DNA of 15,412 nt from Myxococcales bacterium (GTDB lineage Bacteria; Myxococcota_A; Bradymonadia; REDH01): contig JACKDJ010000053.1 of the NCBI GenBank assembly GCA_020633625.1, positions 1-15,412 on the forward strand. The letters are read 5' to 3'. The notes under the pieces were generated by a model that saw only the letters and a list, made by a program, of their open reading frames with translations, was not told the origin of the DNA and did not search any database. A program made the position numbers and the translations under genes. Shown in pieces: positions 1 through 6,428 of this stretch; the stretch's first letter is position 1; each line of letters begins with the position of its first letter.

Positions 1-1700
1 TGGACGTCGACCGGCGCGAAGTTGATGAGCGCGTCGATGCCGCTGACGATCGAATCCGGCAGTCCGCCGCCGTTGGAGTCGACGTCGAAGACGAGCGGAC
101 AGAGACCGTCTCCGCGCGGGGCGACTGCCGCGCCCCCGCGTCCCGTGCAGCACATGCCCGCGCCGCAAGAGTCGGACCAGGCGCACGACGGGACAGCCGA
201 GCCGGTTCGCTCGACGACCTGCATGAGATCGGGCCGCGCGCCGCTCTCGGACGCGACCCCGATGACCCGCGCGCCGATCGCGCCGAGCGCGGCGTACGTG
301 TCCTCACGGCCGGCCCCGTATGGGTAGCCGCCTTCGCCGTTGGCGTGCGACGGAGCGTCGGTGATGTGCACGACGATGGGGAGGGCGCCTTCGCGGAACC
401 CGACGCCGCCGATCCAGCCATCGGCGACGTCCGGAATGTAGCCGGCGTCGGGCGAGAACGGCGGGATCGAGGCGCAGTCGCTGCGGCCTGCGCCGCTCGC
501 GATCTGATAGAGGGACTCGAACCCGGACTCTGGCGTGTCGCTGCCGCCGTGGAGGTCGAGCCGGTCGACGGCGGACTGTGCGTCGCCGCGGGAGCGCGTG
601 ACGCGCTGAAGGAGCTGGAAGGGGATGTCGCCGCGGGTGCCGTAGCCGCCACACGGGAAGTCGTCGAACCGGGTCACCGCGTATCCGGGGTCGGCGAGGC
701 GCGCGCCCAACGCGGGAATGATGAGAGAGCTCAGGCTGCGCTTGAGCTGGTCGATCTCCCCTCCCATGGAGCCGGTGGTGTCCATGTTGAAGACGATGTC
801 TCCCGCCCGCACGTTGGTGCCGAACTCGAGGAGGTCGTTGTCGCTCGGCCCCTCGAACGGCAGCTCGAAGTAGAAGTCGACGAGCTCACTGATGTCGTCT
901 TCGGGGTCGCAGAAGTCGGAGCCGAACGCGGTCTCGACCAAGTCGTTGTAGCCGTCGCCGTCGGTATCCCAGACGGTCCGGTCCGACGATGTCGGGCAGC
1001 CGAACTCGGTGGAGTCGGCGAGACCATCGCCGTCGGAGTCGAGGTCGAGGAAGTCGGGCGTCCGATCGCCGTCGCGGTCGACGGGGCGGGCACCAGAGCC
1101 GGGCTCCGCGCCGTACTCGGCGGCGTCGGGCCAGCCGTCGCCGTCCGAGTCGGAGTCCAGGTAGTTCGGCGTCCCGTCTTCGTCAGTGTCGTCTGTGCCT
1201 TCGAAGATGTCTGGGATGTTGTCTCCATCGGCGTCGGAGTCGAGGAAGTCAGGGACTCCGTCGCCGTCGGCGTCGTCGAATGCCTCGAAGCTGTCGGGGA
1301 TTTCGTCGCCGTCGGCGTCCGTATCCAGGCAGTCGGGCGTCCCGTCGGCGTCGGCGTCGCCAAACGCCCCCTCGATGCAGTCTGGGATTCCGTCGCCGTC
1401 GGAGTCGGGCGGCGTGATGCCGACGACCTGATCGCAGGTGCGGGTGTCGCAGAGCGGCTCGGTTCCGGTCTCGTCGCCGTCCGCCCCCCCGAGGTCACGT
1501 CCCGTGGAGTCGGTCGTGCCTGCGTCGCTTCCGCCGCGGCCGGGCGTCCCGGAGTCTCGTCCTCCAGTAGTCGTGCACCCGCGGTCCGCGGGGTCGCACG
1601 CAGGCTCGTCGCGATCGCCGGTCGCGCATCCAACCAGTGCGCCGGTCAGCAGCAAGGCGCCGACGCGCGAGAGGCGTGGGGTTCCGGGCCAGTCGATCAT
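1..1700 (-). CDS. VWA-domain lipoprotein with thrombospondin type-3 repeats (C-terminus beyond window)
   Basis: The reading frame is open from ATG at 1700 to the window edge, giving 566 codons with no stop, so the C-terminus is missing. The N-terminus is a lipoprotein signal (hydrophobic ALLLTGALVGC, lipobox LVGC, lipidated Cys25), followed by a Gly/Thr/Asp-rich linker. Residues about 99-266 are tandem calcium-binding thrombospondin type-3-like units, with repeated DxDGDGxxD blocks such as DSDGDGIPD and DADGDNIPD. A von Willebrand factor A domain follows, with MIDAS start DTTGSM at residues 307-312. It continues through a Cys-containing loop (FDDFPCGGYG) and a second motif ending VVHITDAPSH. 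The family role is a surface-anchored, metal-dependent binding protein; the ligand is unknown. A possible ribosome site (AAAGG) lies about 8 nt before the ATG and a promoter-like pair lies further upstream. No partner gene is visible because the downstream side is cut off. Confidence 0.9.
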   Translation of the reverse strand, partial: MIDWPGTPRLSRVGALLLTGALVGCATGDRDEPACDPADRGCTTTGGRDSGTPGRGGSDAGTTDSTGRDLGGADGDETGTEPLCDTRTCDQVVGITPPDSDGDGIPDCIEGAFGDADADGTPDCLDTDADGDEIPDSFEAFDDADGDGVPDFLDSDADGDNIPDIFEGTDDTDEDGTPNYLDSDSDGDGWPDAAEYGAEPGSGARPVDRDGDRTPDFLDLDSDGDGLADSTEFGCPTSSDRTVWDTDGDGYNDLVETAFGSDFCDPEDDISELVDFYFELPFEGPSDNDLLEFGTNVRAGDIVFNMDTTGSMGGEIDQLKRSLSSLIIPALGARLADPGYAVTRFDDFPCGGYGTRGDIPFQLLQRVTRSRGDAQSAVDRLDLHGGSDTPESGFESLYQIASGAGRSDCASIPPFSPDAGYIPDVADGWIGGVGFREGALPIVVHITDAPSHANGEGGYPYGAGREDTYAALGAIGARVIGVASESGARPDLMQVVERTGSAVPSCAWSDSCGAGMCCTGRGGAAVAPRGDGLCPLVFDVDSNGGGLPDSIVSGIDALINFAPVDV

Positions 1701-1740
1701 CGGCGCGCCTTTGGCACAGTGCATGAGTTTGGGTGGGCGC

Positions 1741-1769
1741 AGTGTAGAGGGCGAACGCGGGTGCGACAA
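1741..1769 (-). promoter_or_regulatory. candidate sigma-70-like promoter of the VWA lipoprotein gene
   Basis: On the minus strand, TTGTCG (1769-1764) is followed after exactly 17 bases by TACACT (1746-1741). Each hexamer matches 4 of 6 consensus positions. The implied start of transcription is about 1734, leaving a leader of roughly 34 nt before the ATG at 1700. In such GC-rich DNA this remains a by-eye candidate. Confidence 0.35.
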
Positions 1770-1867
1770 GTGAGCCTCCATCGGTGTTGCGCGCCGCACA
1801 CCGCGGCGACGCGTACAGGCGTCGACGATGCGACGTGCCGGTTGCGCCCGCGGGGGCCGCCCTCCAA

Positions 1868-1894
1868 GGCACGGCACTCGACGGCGCGGCACTC
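1868..1894. repeat. short imperfect tandem repeat in intergenic region
   Basis: GGCACGGCACTC (1868-1879) recurs as GGCGCGGCACTC (1883-1894), a 12-mer with one mismatch at a period of 15. It lies in the 262-base gap between the ABC permease stop (1963) and the VWA lipoprotein start (1700). The rest of this gap shows no convincing gene. A 6-bp hairpin (CGCCGC at 1792-1797, GCGGCG at 1803-1808) is also present. Function unknown; chance is possible. Confidence 0.4.
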
Positions 1895-1962
1895 CAACGG
1901 ACCGACGCTGCTTCGACGAGTCGGGGTGGCCGCCCGGTCACACCGCGCGCCCGGTCCGCCGC

Positions 1963-2763
1963 CTAGTAGTGCGCCATCGAGCCGTCGCGGAGGACCCGGT
2001 CGAGCGCGGCCCGGAAGGTCACCGCGGTTAGCGGCGCAAGGATGACCACAGAGATCGCCAACCTCGCGATCGGCGGCCCCGCCAACTCGATGTCGGCGCC
2101 GGATAGCAGCGCGCGGACCGCGTCGAGCGTCGGCGCAAGCGGGAGGGCGCCGCCGACGGCTGCGAGCCAATCGGGAAGCAGCGAGCGCGGAAAGAACGCA
2201 CCCCCGAAGAGCAGAGAACCCATCGAGACGAGGCGCGTAAGAGGCTCTCCCCCTTTCAGTACCAGCACGGCCGACGCCGAGATCAGGCCGAGGCACATGA
2301 ACGTCGCGCACCCCAGCATCACGACGACGGTCGCCAGCATCGCCCCGGCGAGGGGCGGTGCAGTGCCGGCGACGAAGTGGCCAGTCGCGATCAGGACGAT
2401 CGCTTGGCCGAATGCGCGCACCAGGTCATAGGCCGGAGTGGCGAGCAGGAGCTGCCAAAGGGGCGTCCGCGTCATCGCGCAAGCCTCTAAGACGCCGTTG
2501 AGCTGGTAGTGTCGCACCTTGAACTTGAACGACGTCAGCGACGCGTCGAACAGTCCCATCAAGGCGACCCCGGTCATTGCGAACACGAAGTACGAGCCCT
2601 CGACGCCGGGGATCGCGCCGCTCACCATCTCGCCGCCGAAGTAGAGGATGATCCCGAGCGCGACTGCGTTGACGAGGCGGTCGACCATCGCGAGCGGGTA
2701 CGACATCGCCTCGACGAATCCGAGGTAGAGGAACGCCCGGAGCGCGAACAGGAGGCCGGTCAC
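1963..2763 (-). CDS. ABC-2 type transporter permease of the RiPP locus
   Basis: This 266-aa protein is strongly hydrophobic, with about six predicted membrane helices, for example near ALGIILYFGG, FAMTGVALMGLF, LATVVVMLGCATFMCLGLI and a last one near the C-terminus (AISVVILAPLTAVTF). The layout is typical of ABC-2 exporter permeases (six helices, about 250-270 aa). The GTG start at 2763 overlaps the ATPase stop in GTGA, which indicates translational coupling. A longer ORF reaching 2895 is rejected because it would run 133 bases into the ATPase gene and begins with an Arg-rich, non-membrane stretch. It forms an exporter with the ATPase. Its position behind the precursor gene suggests it exports the mature peptide or confers self-immunity; this is inferred from neighbourhood only. 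Confidence 0.85.
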   Translation of the reverse strand: MTGLLFALRAFLYLGFVEAMSYPLAMVDRLVNAVALGIILYFGGEMVSGAIPGVEGSYFVFAMTGVALMGLFDASLTSFKFKVRHYQLNGVLEACAMTRTPLWQLLLATPAYDLVRAFGQAIVLIATGHFVAGTAPPLAGAMLATVVVMLGCATFMCLGLISASAVLVLKGGEPLTRLVSMGSLLFGGAFFPRSLLPDWLAAVGGALPLAPTLDAVRALLSGADIELAGPPIARLAISVVILAPLTAVTFRAALDRVLRDGSMAHY

Positions 2764-3572
2764 GTCACCTCCGCCACAGCCGGCTGGCTCTGCGCGACGC
2801 TGAGCTCGAAGACGCGCGTGGCGGTGTTCGCGATCTCGGCCCATGGCCCGCTCGCCGCCACGCGTCCACGTTCGAGCAAGATGGCGCGGTGGCACAGGTC
2901 CGCGGCCTCGGCGATCTCGTGCGTTGCGTAGAGGATCGCGACACCGTGCTCGTCTGCGAGCCTCGTGACGAGCCTGTAGAACGCGCCCTTAAGGCCGGGG
3001 TCGAGGCCGGAGGTCGCCTCGTCCATGAGGAGCAGGCGCGGACGCCCGAGGAGGGCTCGGGCGAGGCTGAGGCGCTGCTTCATCCCGGACGAGTAGGCTC
3101 GATAGGGTGTGTCCGCTTTCTCGGTGAGGTTAGCGAGGGCGAGGGCGGACCGCACGCGATCGCCGAGCTCGTCTGGCGGCAGGCGCTGAAGGAGTCCGAA
3201 GACGCGGAGATTCTCGCGACCCGACAGCCGCTGGTTGAAGGCGCGGTCGTCGCGGACGACCAGACCGATCTGCCCGCGGATGGCGGCGGACCGAGCGGGG
3301 TCGCCCCCGAGCGCCTCTACACGTCCGCCGCTCGGGGTGAGCAGGCCGGCGGCGCAGCGCATCAGGGTGGACTTTCCGGACCCGTTTGGCCCGAGTACCC
3401 CAAGGATCTCTCCGTAGGGCAGGGCGATGCTGACCCCGTCCAACGCGCGTTGCGCGGGGTAGCGTGAGCGCCCGAGCGTGAGCGCTCGCTCGAACGCCGA
3501 GGCTCCGGGGTAGGTCTTGTCGACGTTCAGCAGCCGAAGGGCCGCGTCGCTGTCTGGCGGGTTGGGTTCCAC
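2760..3572 (-). CDS. ABC transporter ATP-binding protein of the RiPP locus
   Basis: A 270-aa nucleotide-binding subunit with a complete set of ABC motifs: Walker A GPNGSGKST (61-69), signature SSGMKQR (161-167, the SGM variant of LSGGQ common in ABC-2 exporters), Walker B LLLMDE (180-185), D-loop SGLD (188-191) and H-loop His218. The Q-loop region reads VVRDDRAFNQRLSGRENL (105-122), so the usual Gln is not evident. A similar (D/G)ERSF..RL(T/S)GRENL pattern is familiar from drug/polysaccharide-type ABC-2 ATPases. Start is GTG at 3572 with no strong ribosome site. It lies 115 bases downstream of the precursor stop and overlaps the permease by 4 bases, so precursor, ATPase and permease probably form one transcription unit. 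It energises export by the neighbouring permease; the substrate is inferred to be the RiPP. Confidence 0.93.
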   Translation of the reverse strand: MEPNPPDSDAALRLLNVDKTYPGASAFERALTLGRSRYPAQRALDGVSIALPYGEILGVLGPNGSGKSTLMRCAAGLLTPSGGRVEALGGDPARSAAIRGQIGLVVRDDRAFNQRLSGRENLRVFGLLQRLPPDELGDRVRSALALANLTEKADTPYRAYSSGMKQRLSLARALLGRPRLLLMDEATSGLDPGLKGAFYRLVTRLADEHGVAILYATHEIAEAADLCHRAILLERGRVAASGPWAEIANTATRVFELSVAQSQPAVAEVT

Positions 3573-3660
3573 GCCGCTAGCAACGACAGGATCGGGTTCG
3601 CCGCGTCAAGCTCGGAAGAAGAGCTGGGTCGTCGGAAGCTCGGTCGGGATCGGGTGCACG

Positions 3661-3686
3661 GTCCGGTCCCGTACCGACGCCCGGAC
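3661..3686 (-). terminator. small hairpin just after the precursor stop, possible attenuator
   Basis: GTCCGG (3661-3666) and CCGGAC (3681-3686) form a 6-bp perfect stem around a 14-base loop, starting right after the precursor stop codon (3688-3690). There is no T-run. In RiPP operons such a hairpin can stabilise the precursor mRNA or lower readthrough into the transporter. The remaining 3573-3660 spacer shows nothing else. Confidence 0.3.
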
Positions 3687-3687
3687 G

Positions 3688-3849
3688 TCAGGGGACCGGC
3701 GCGCCGACGAGGCTGGTGCCGCCGCCCGAGAAGAGCGTCGCGCGCGCTACGGTGCGCTTCTTCGTGACGCGCGGAGGGGTGTACGGCTGCCGGGTGGTAG
3801 ACTCACCAGACGTTCCGTCGACCGATGCGGTGGGCGTAGCGGCGTTCAT
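3688..3849 (-). CDS. RiPP precursor peptide with lasso-type leader
   Basis: A 53-aa ORF with ATG at 3849 preceded by AGAAGAGG about 5 bases upstream, a good ribosome site that favours this start over in-frame upstream ones. The leader contains Y23, P26, V28, R32, V34 and T38. That spacing fits the lasso leader pattern YxxPxLxxxGxVxxxTxG, with Val for Leu, Arg for Gly at the tenth position, and no Gly after T38. In lasso peptides YxxP is bound by the B1 RRE protein, and B2 cuts two residues after the Thr. By analogy cleavage falls after L39, releasing the 14-residue core FSGGGTSLVGAPVP. The core has no Asp, Glu, Cys, Lys, His, Trp or Tyr. Neighbouring genes encode B1, B2, a radical SAM enzyme, a kinase-like protein and an exporter, which supports the precursor call. 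The product structure is unknown. Confidence 0.82.
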   Translation of the reverse strand: MNAATPTASVDGTSGESTTRQPYTPPRVTKKRTVARATLFSGGGTSLVGAPVP

Positions 3850-3962
3850 GCGGGCCTCTTCTGTGGTGCGGCGTGGGGAATTGCGCCTCAGTTCCAGCAA
3901 CCCTGTCGGGTGCTGCGTCAGACTCCTTCCGGTGCGCTGCAACATGCGCATCGGCTTCGTCG

Positions 3963-4004
3963 TTGACGTCTCACACTCTGAACCCTTACACCCACCCACG
4001 TCAA
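3963..4004. promoter_or_regulatory. divergent promoter region with TTGACGT inverted repeat
   Basis: The 242-base gap between the precursor and the nucleotidyltransferase holds TTGACGT (3963-3969) and its exact reverse complement ACGTCAA (3998-4004), 28 bases apart. Each arm gives a TTGACG -35-like box pointing toward the other, so the two promoters would overlap. On plus, TTGACG is followed after 17-18 bases by TTACAC/TACACC (3986-3992). On minus, the -10 position is poor (TCAGAG, 3981-3976). The symmetry could equally be an operator for a shared regulator. No regulator gene is in the window. Confidence 0.4.
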
Positions 4005-4091
4005 GACGTGAATGCAGTTTGCGAGATCCACCCCGCCGCGGTCGGTCGGCCGTCACGCCGCCGCCACCAATCGGACCCATTTCGGCACGCC

Positions 4092-5183
4092 GTGAACGCC
4101 GAGCGCGACCTTATCCTCCGCTGCGCTGGGCAGCTCGCGTCCACCATGATCGACGCGCCCTCGGACACCGACGGACGCCGACTCGTCGCGCTCGCTGCCG
4201 ATGCCGCGGTGCTGCCAACCGTCGCCAGCCGCGCCGCCGCCGCCGACCCCGAGCTCGACCACGAACTGCGAGAGGTGCGGGAGTCCACCGCGGTCACCAA
4301 CGCGTTGCTTCTCGCCGACCTAGGCACGCTCACGGGCGTGCTCAGCGCCGCCGGCGTGTCTGTCATCGCGTTGAAGGGCGCGGCGCTGCTCGCGTCCCAG
4401 GTCGTCGCTCCAGAGGCGCGCCACCTCGACGACATCGATGTGCTCGTCCCGCCGGCCCTCGCCGAGCGCGCCGAGACCGCGCTCCTCGACGCCGGGTTCT
4501 CGCGCGCCCCGCGCTGGGATCGTCCCGGCGTCGATGGGAGGCCGATCTCGGAGCGTGGGCGCGTCGAAGCACACACGCAGGCCGTCCTCGTCTCTCCGAC
4601 CGGTGGCCTCGTCGACCTCCACTTCTCGCTGCCGGACTCGAAGCTGGCGTTCGACGACCTCGCGGACGACTGCGACACCCGCCCCGACGGGCTCCTCGTG
4701 CCGCGGCCGGCGCTGCTGCTCGGACAGCTCTGCGACCATGTCTTCAACCACCACCAGGCACGCCCGCGCTATCTGCCGCGGCATATCGCCGATGTGAGGG
4801 CGCTGATCGTCGACTCGCGCACGTCTGCGGCCGATCTTCGCGCCGCGACGCGCTGGAGCTCCGCTGCCGCCGTCTTCGCGTCGCTCTCGCTGGTCGCCGC
4901 TGCGGCAGGGCGGCTGCCCGCGCCCGTCGCTCGCGCTACGCTCGCCCACGTCCTCCCGGACCCGCGCTACGAGCGCGCGTACGAGCTCGGCTGGAACGCG
5001 CGCCTGGCCTGGGGCCGGCTGCGACACGACGCGGTGCGCCGCCCGGACCTCGTGTTTCGCAAGCTAGTCCCTGCGCGTGCCTACCTCGAAGACCGCTACG
5101 GACTCGCGCCAGACGCCCCGGCGACCCCGGTGGTCCTTCGTCGCCTCTGGAGCTTGGACTGGCTCCGCGGAGAGGACGCATGA
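4092..5183 (+). CDS. nucleotidyltransferase-family protein (NTP_transf_5-like) of the RiPP locus
   Basis: A 363-aa protein resembling the NTP_transf_5 nucleotidyltransferase-fold family. Visible motifs are ALKGAALLAS (Lys95-Gly96), then R110 followed by HLDDIDVLVPP with the metal-binding pair D114/D116, and a third strand LVDLHFSL with D175. The N-terminal helix region (LILRCAGQLAS) and a long helical C-terminus fit the family. GTG at 4092 is chosen because family similarity begins there; an upstream in-frame GTG at 4008 and an ATG at 3873 would place translation inside the divergent promoter. No clear ribosome site is visible, so the start is uncertain. It overlaps the HPrK-like gene in ATGA. 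Homologues occur in lasso clusters of the paeninodin type beside an HPrK-like kinase. Their biochemical role is poorly defined; transfer of a nucleotide or phosphosugar-like group to peptide is only inferred. Confidence 0.85.
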   Translation: MNAERDLILRCAGQLASTMIDAPSDTDGRRLVALAADAAVLPTVASRAAAADPELDHELREVRESTAVTNALLLADLGTLTGVLSAAGVSVIALKGAALLASQVVAPEARHLDDIDVLVPPALAERAETALLDAGFSRAPRWDRPGVDGRPISERGRVEAHTQAVLVSPTGGLVDLHFSLPDSKLAFDDLADDCDTRPDGLLVPRPALLLGQLCDHVFNHHQARPRYLPRHIADVRALIVDSRTSAADLRAATRWSSAAAVFASLSLVAAAAGRLPAPVARATLAHVLPDPRYERAYELGWNARLAWGRLRHDAVRRPDLVFRKLVPARAYLEDRYGLAPDAPATPVVLRRLWSLDWLRGEDA

Positions 5184-6160
5184 GCCCCCGTCGCGGGTCC
5201 GCAGCCGACGGTGTCGTCGCGTGGACCCACCCTGGACTCGACGACGCGCTCCAAGACGTCGTTGGCCCCCCGACCAGTGGGCCCGCCGCGTGGACCCTCG
5301 CCATCTCAGCGTCCGAAGTGTCCGACGCGGCAGCCGTGCCGCAAGGCCCCGAGGCGTGCTACGCCGACGAGACGCGCGCGATCGTCTGGGGGCAATGGAT
5401 CGCCGTCACCGACGGCTCATCCGCCCTATGGATCGCCCCGGGTGGGGCCTCGGTCGACGTGCGCCTGCACCCCGCGTCGCTGGCGGCGCCGCGTCGGTTT
5501 GGTGGGATCACCTGTACGCTCGCCATCGGCCTCGCGTTGCGTCTTCGCGCCCGCTTCCACGTCCACGCGGCCGCGCTGGAGCTGGATGGCACCGCGCTGC
5601 TGGTGGCAGGGGACTCCGGGGCCGGAAAGACAACGACGGCGCTCGCCCTTGCACTCGGCGGGGCTGCATGGGGCGGCGACGATATCGCCTACCTTCGCAT
5701 GAGCGTCGACGGCGAGGTGCTCGCCGAACCTACGGCGCGCGCGTTTCATGTGCGGCCCACGACGGTCGCGATGTTCCCCCAGATCGCGGCGCACGCCGTG
5801 CCCATGGTCGGCGATGCCGGCGGGCGGGTCGCGCTGTCGCCGGCGAAGGCCCTCGGCGGTGGCGTCTGGCGCGGACCGCGGGCGCCGCGTGCGCTGTTGT
5901 TTCCCCAGGTCACGGCCAACCCCGTGACCCGCGCTGTCGCGCTGTCCGACGCCGACGCCTTTGGGCGGCTCCTCACGGCGTCTGCGCTCGTGCTCGCACA
6001 TGCAGTCCCCGGCGCCGACCAGCACTTCGCTGCCCTGCAGCAGCTCGTGGCGCAGTGCGCGTGCTTCTCGCTCGAGCTCGGCGCCGATGCGGTCGCACGA
6101 CCCGAGGTGATCGTCGAGGTGCTGCGCAGCGAGCTGCGCGGTCAAGACCTCAGGCCGTGA
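5180..6160 (+). CDS. HPr kinase/phosphorylase-like peptide kinase
   Basis: A 326-aa protein with the HPrK C-terminal-domain hallmarks: HVHAAAL (127-133), P-loop GDSGAGKTT (144-152), then WGGDDIAYL with acidic D167/D168. A variable N-terminal half precedes them, as is usual in the RiPP-associated versions. ATG at 5180 shares ATGA with the nucleotidyltransferase stop, showing a two-gene plus-strand operon. In lasso clusters, HPrK homologues (ThcoK, PadeK) phosphorylate the C-terminal Ser of the precursor. Here the precursor ends in Pro, so such a target would have to be Ser41, Thr45 or Ser46, or the enzyme acts otherwise. Its last 11 bases overlap the end of the convergent RRE gene. Assignment to the HPrK-like superfamily is firm; the substrate is inferred. 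Confidence 0.87.
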   Translation: MSPRRGSAADGVVAWTHPGLDDALQDVVGPPTSGPAAWTLAISASEVSDAAAVPQGPEACYADETRAIVWGQWIAVTDGSSALWIAPGGASVDVRLHPASLAAPRRFGGITCTLAIGLALRLRARFHVHAAALELDGTALLVAGDSGAGKTTTALALALGGAAWGGDDIAYLRMSVDGEVLAEPTARAFHVRPTTVAMFPQIAAHAVPMVGDAGGRVALSPAKALGGGVWRGPRAPRALLFPQVTANPVTRAVALSDADAFGRLLTASALVLAHAVPGADQHFAALQQLVAQCACFSLELGADAVARPEVIVEVLRSELRGQDLRP

Positions 6161-6428
6161 CGAGCCCCTCGCCGACGAGCTCGTCGATGAGCGCAGCGAC
6201 ATCGACGGCCGCGGCGTCCGGCTCGACGTCGAACGCGCCGGAGAGCGACTCTGCGAGCGCCAACACCGTCGTCGGTCCGCCCGCGCTCAGGCTGCGCCAT
6301 ACATGCACGCCCGTCGCATTGAGCGTGAAATAGAACTTCGTGTCCAGATGGAGGAGCACGCCCGTGCCGTCTGCCAGAGGGGTGAGGAGCACGCGATCGC
6401 TCGCGGAGAAGGTCTGGGCGCTCATCAC
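6150..6428 (-). CDS. PqqD-family RRE protein (lasso B1-type precursor chaperone)
   Basis: A 92-aa protein with the PqqD/RRE pattern: a beta-hairpin (VLLTPLADGTGVLLHLDT), then FYFTLNATGVHVWRSL (the conserved LN-tG-xxW motif), then a helical tail ending LIDELVGEGLVTA. This fold binds RiPP leader peptides. In lasso clusters the stand-alone B1 protein binds the YxxP motif and hands the precursor to B2 and other enzymes. The start is GTG 6428 (4-base GTGA overlap with the B2 gene) or ATG 6425 (TGATG overlap); only a weak GGCG precedes either. It is the last gene of the radical SAM-B2-B1 set, and its stop overlaps the convergent HPrK-like gene. Its partner here is most likely the precursor at 3688-3849. 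Confidence 0.9.
   Translation of the reverse strand: MMSAQTFSASDRVLLTPLADGTGVLLHLDTKFYFTLNATGVHVWRSLSAGGPTTVLALAESLSGAFDVEPDAAAVDVAALIDELVGEGLVTA

Noticed and set aside
900..1410. Regular repeats in the VWA gene as a CRISPR array
   Set aside because: The periodic GTCGCCGTCGG-type units are in frame and encode DGDG calcium-binding repeats, with irregular spacing and no unique spacers.
345..2045. 566-codon plus-strand ORF opposite the VWA lipoprotein
   Set aside because: It is antisense to the TSP3/VWA coding frame; its Val/Gly/Arg-rich repeats mirror the GC-rich DGD repeats and no domain is recognisable.
3688..4080. Longer 130-codon version of the precursor
   Set aside because: The added N-terminal region is Arg/Thr-rich and crosses the divergent promoter, while ATG 3849 has a good ribosome site and gives a normal precursor length.
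3716..5179. Upstream extension of the HPrK-like frame through the nucleotidyltransferase gene
   Set aside because: The extension is Arg/Pro-rich without motifs and overlaps the clear nucleotidyltransferase gene; the ATGA overlap at 5180 gives the natural start.
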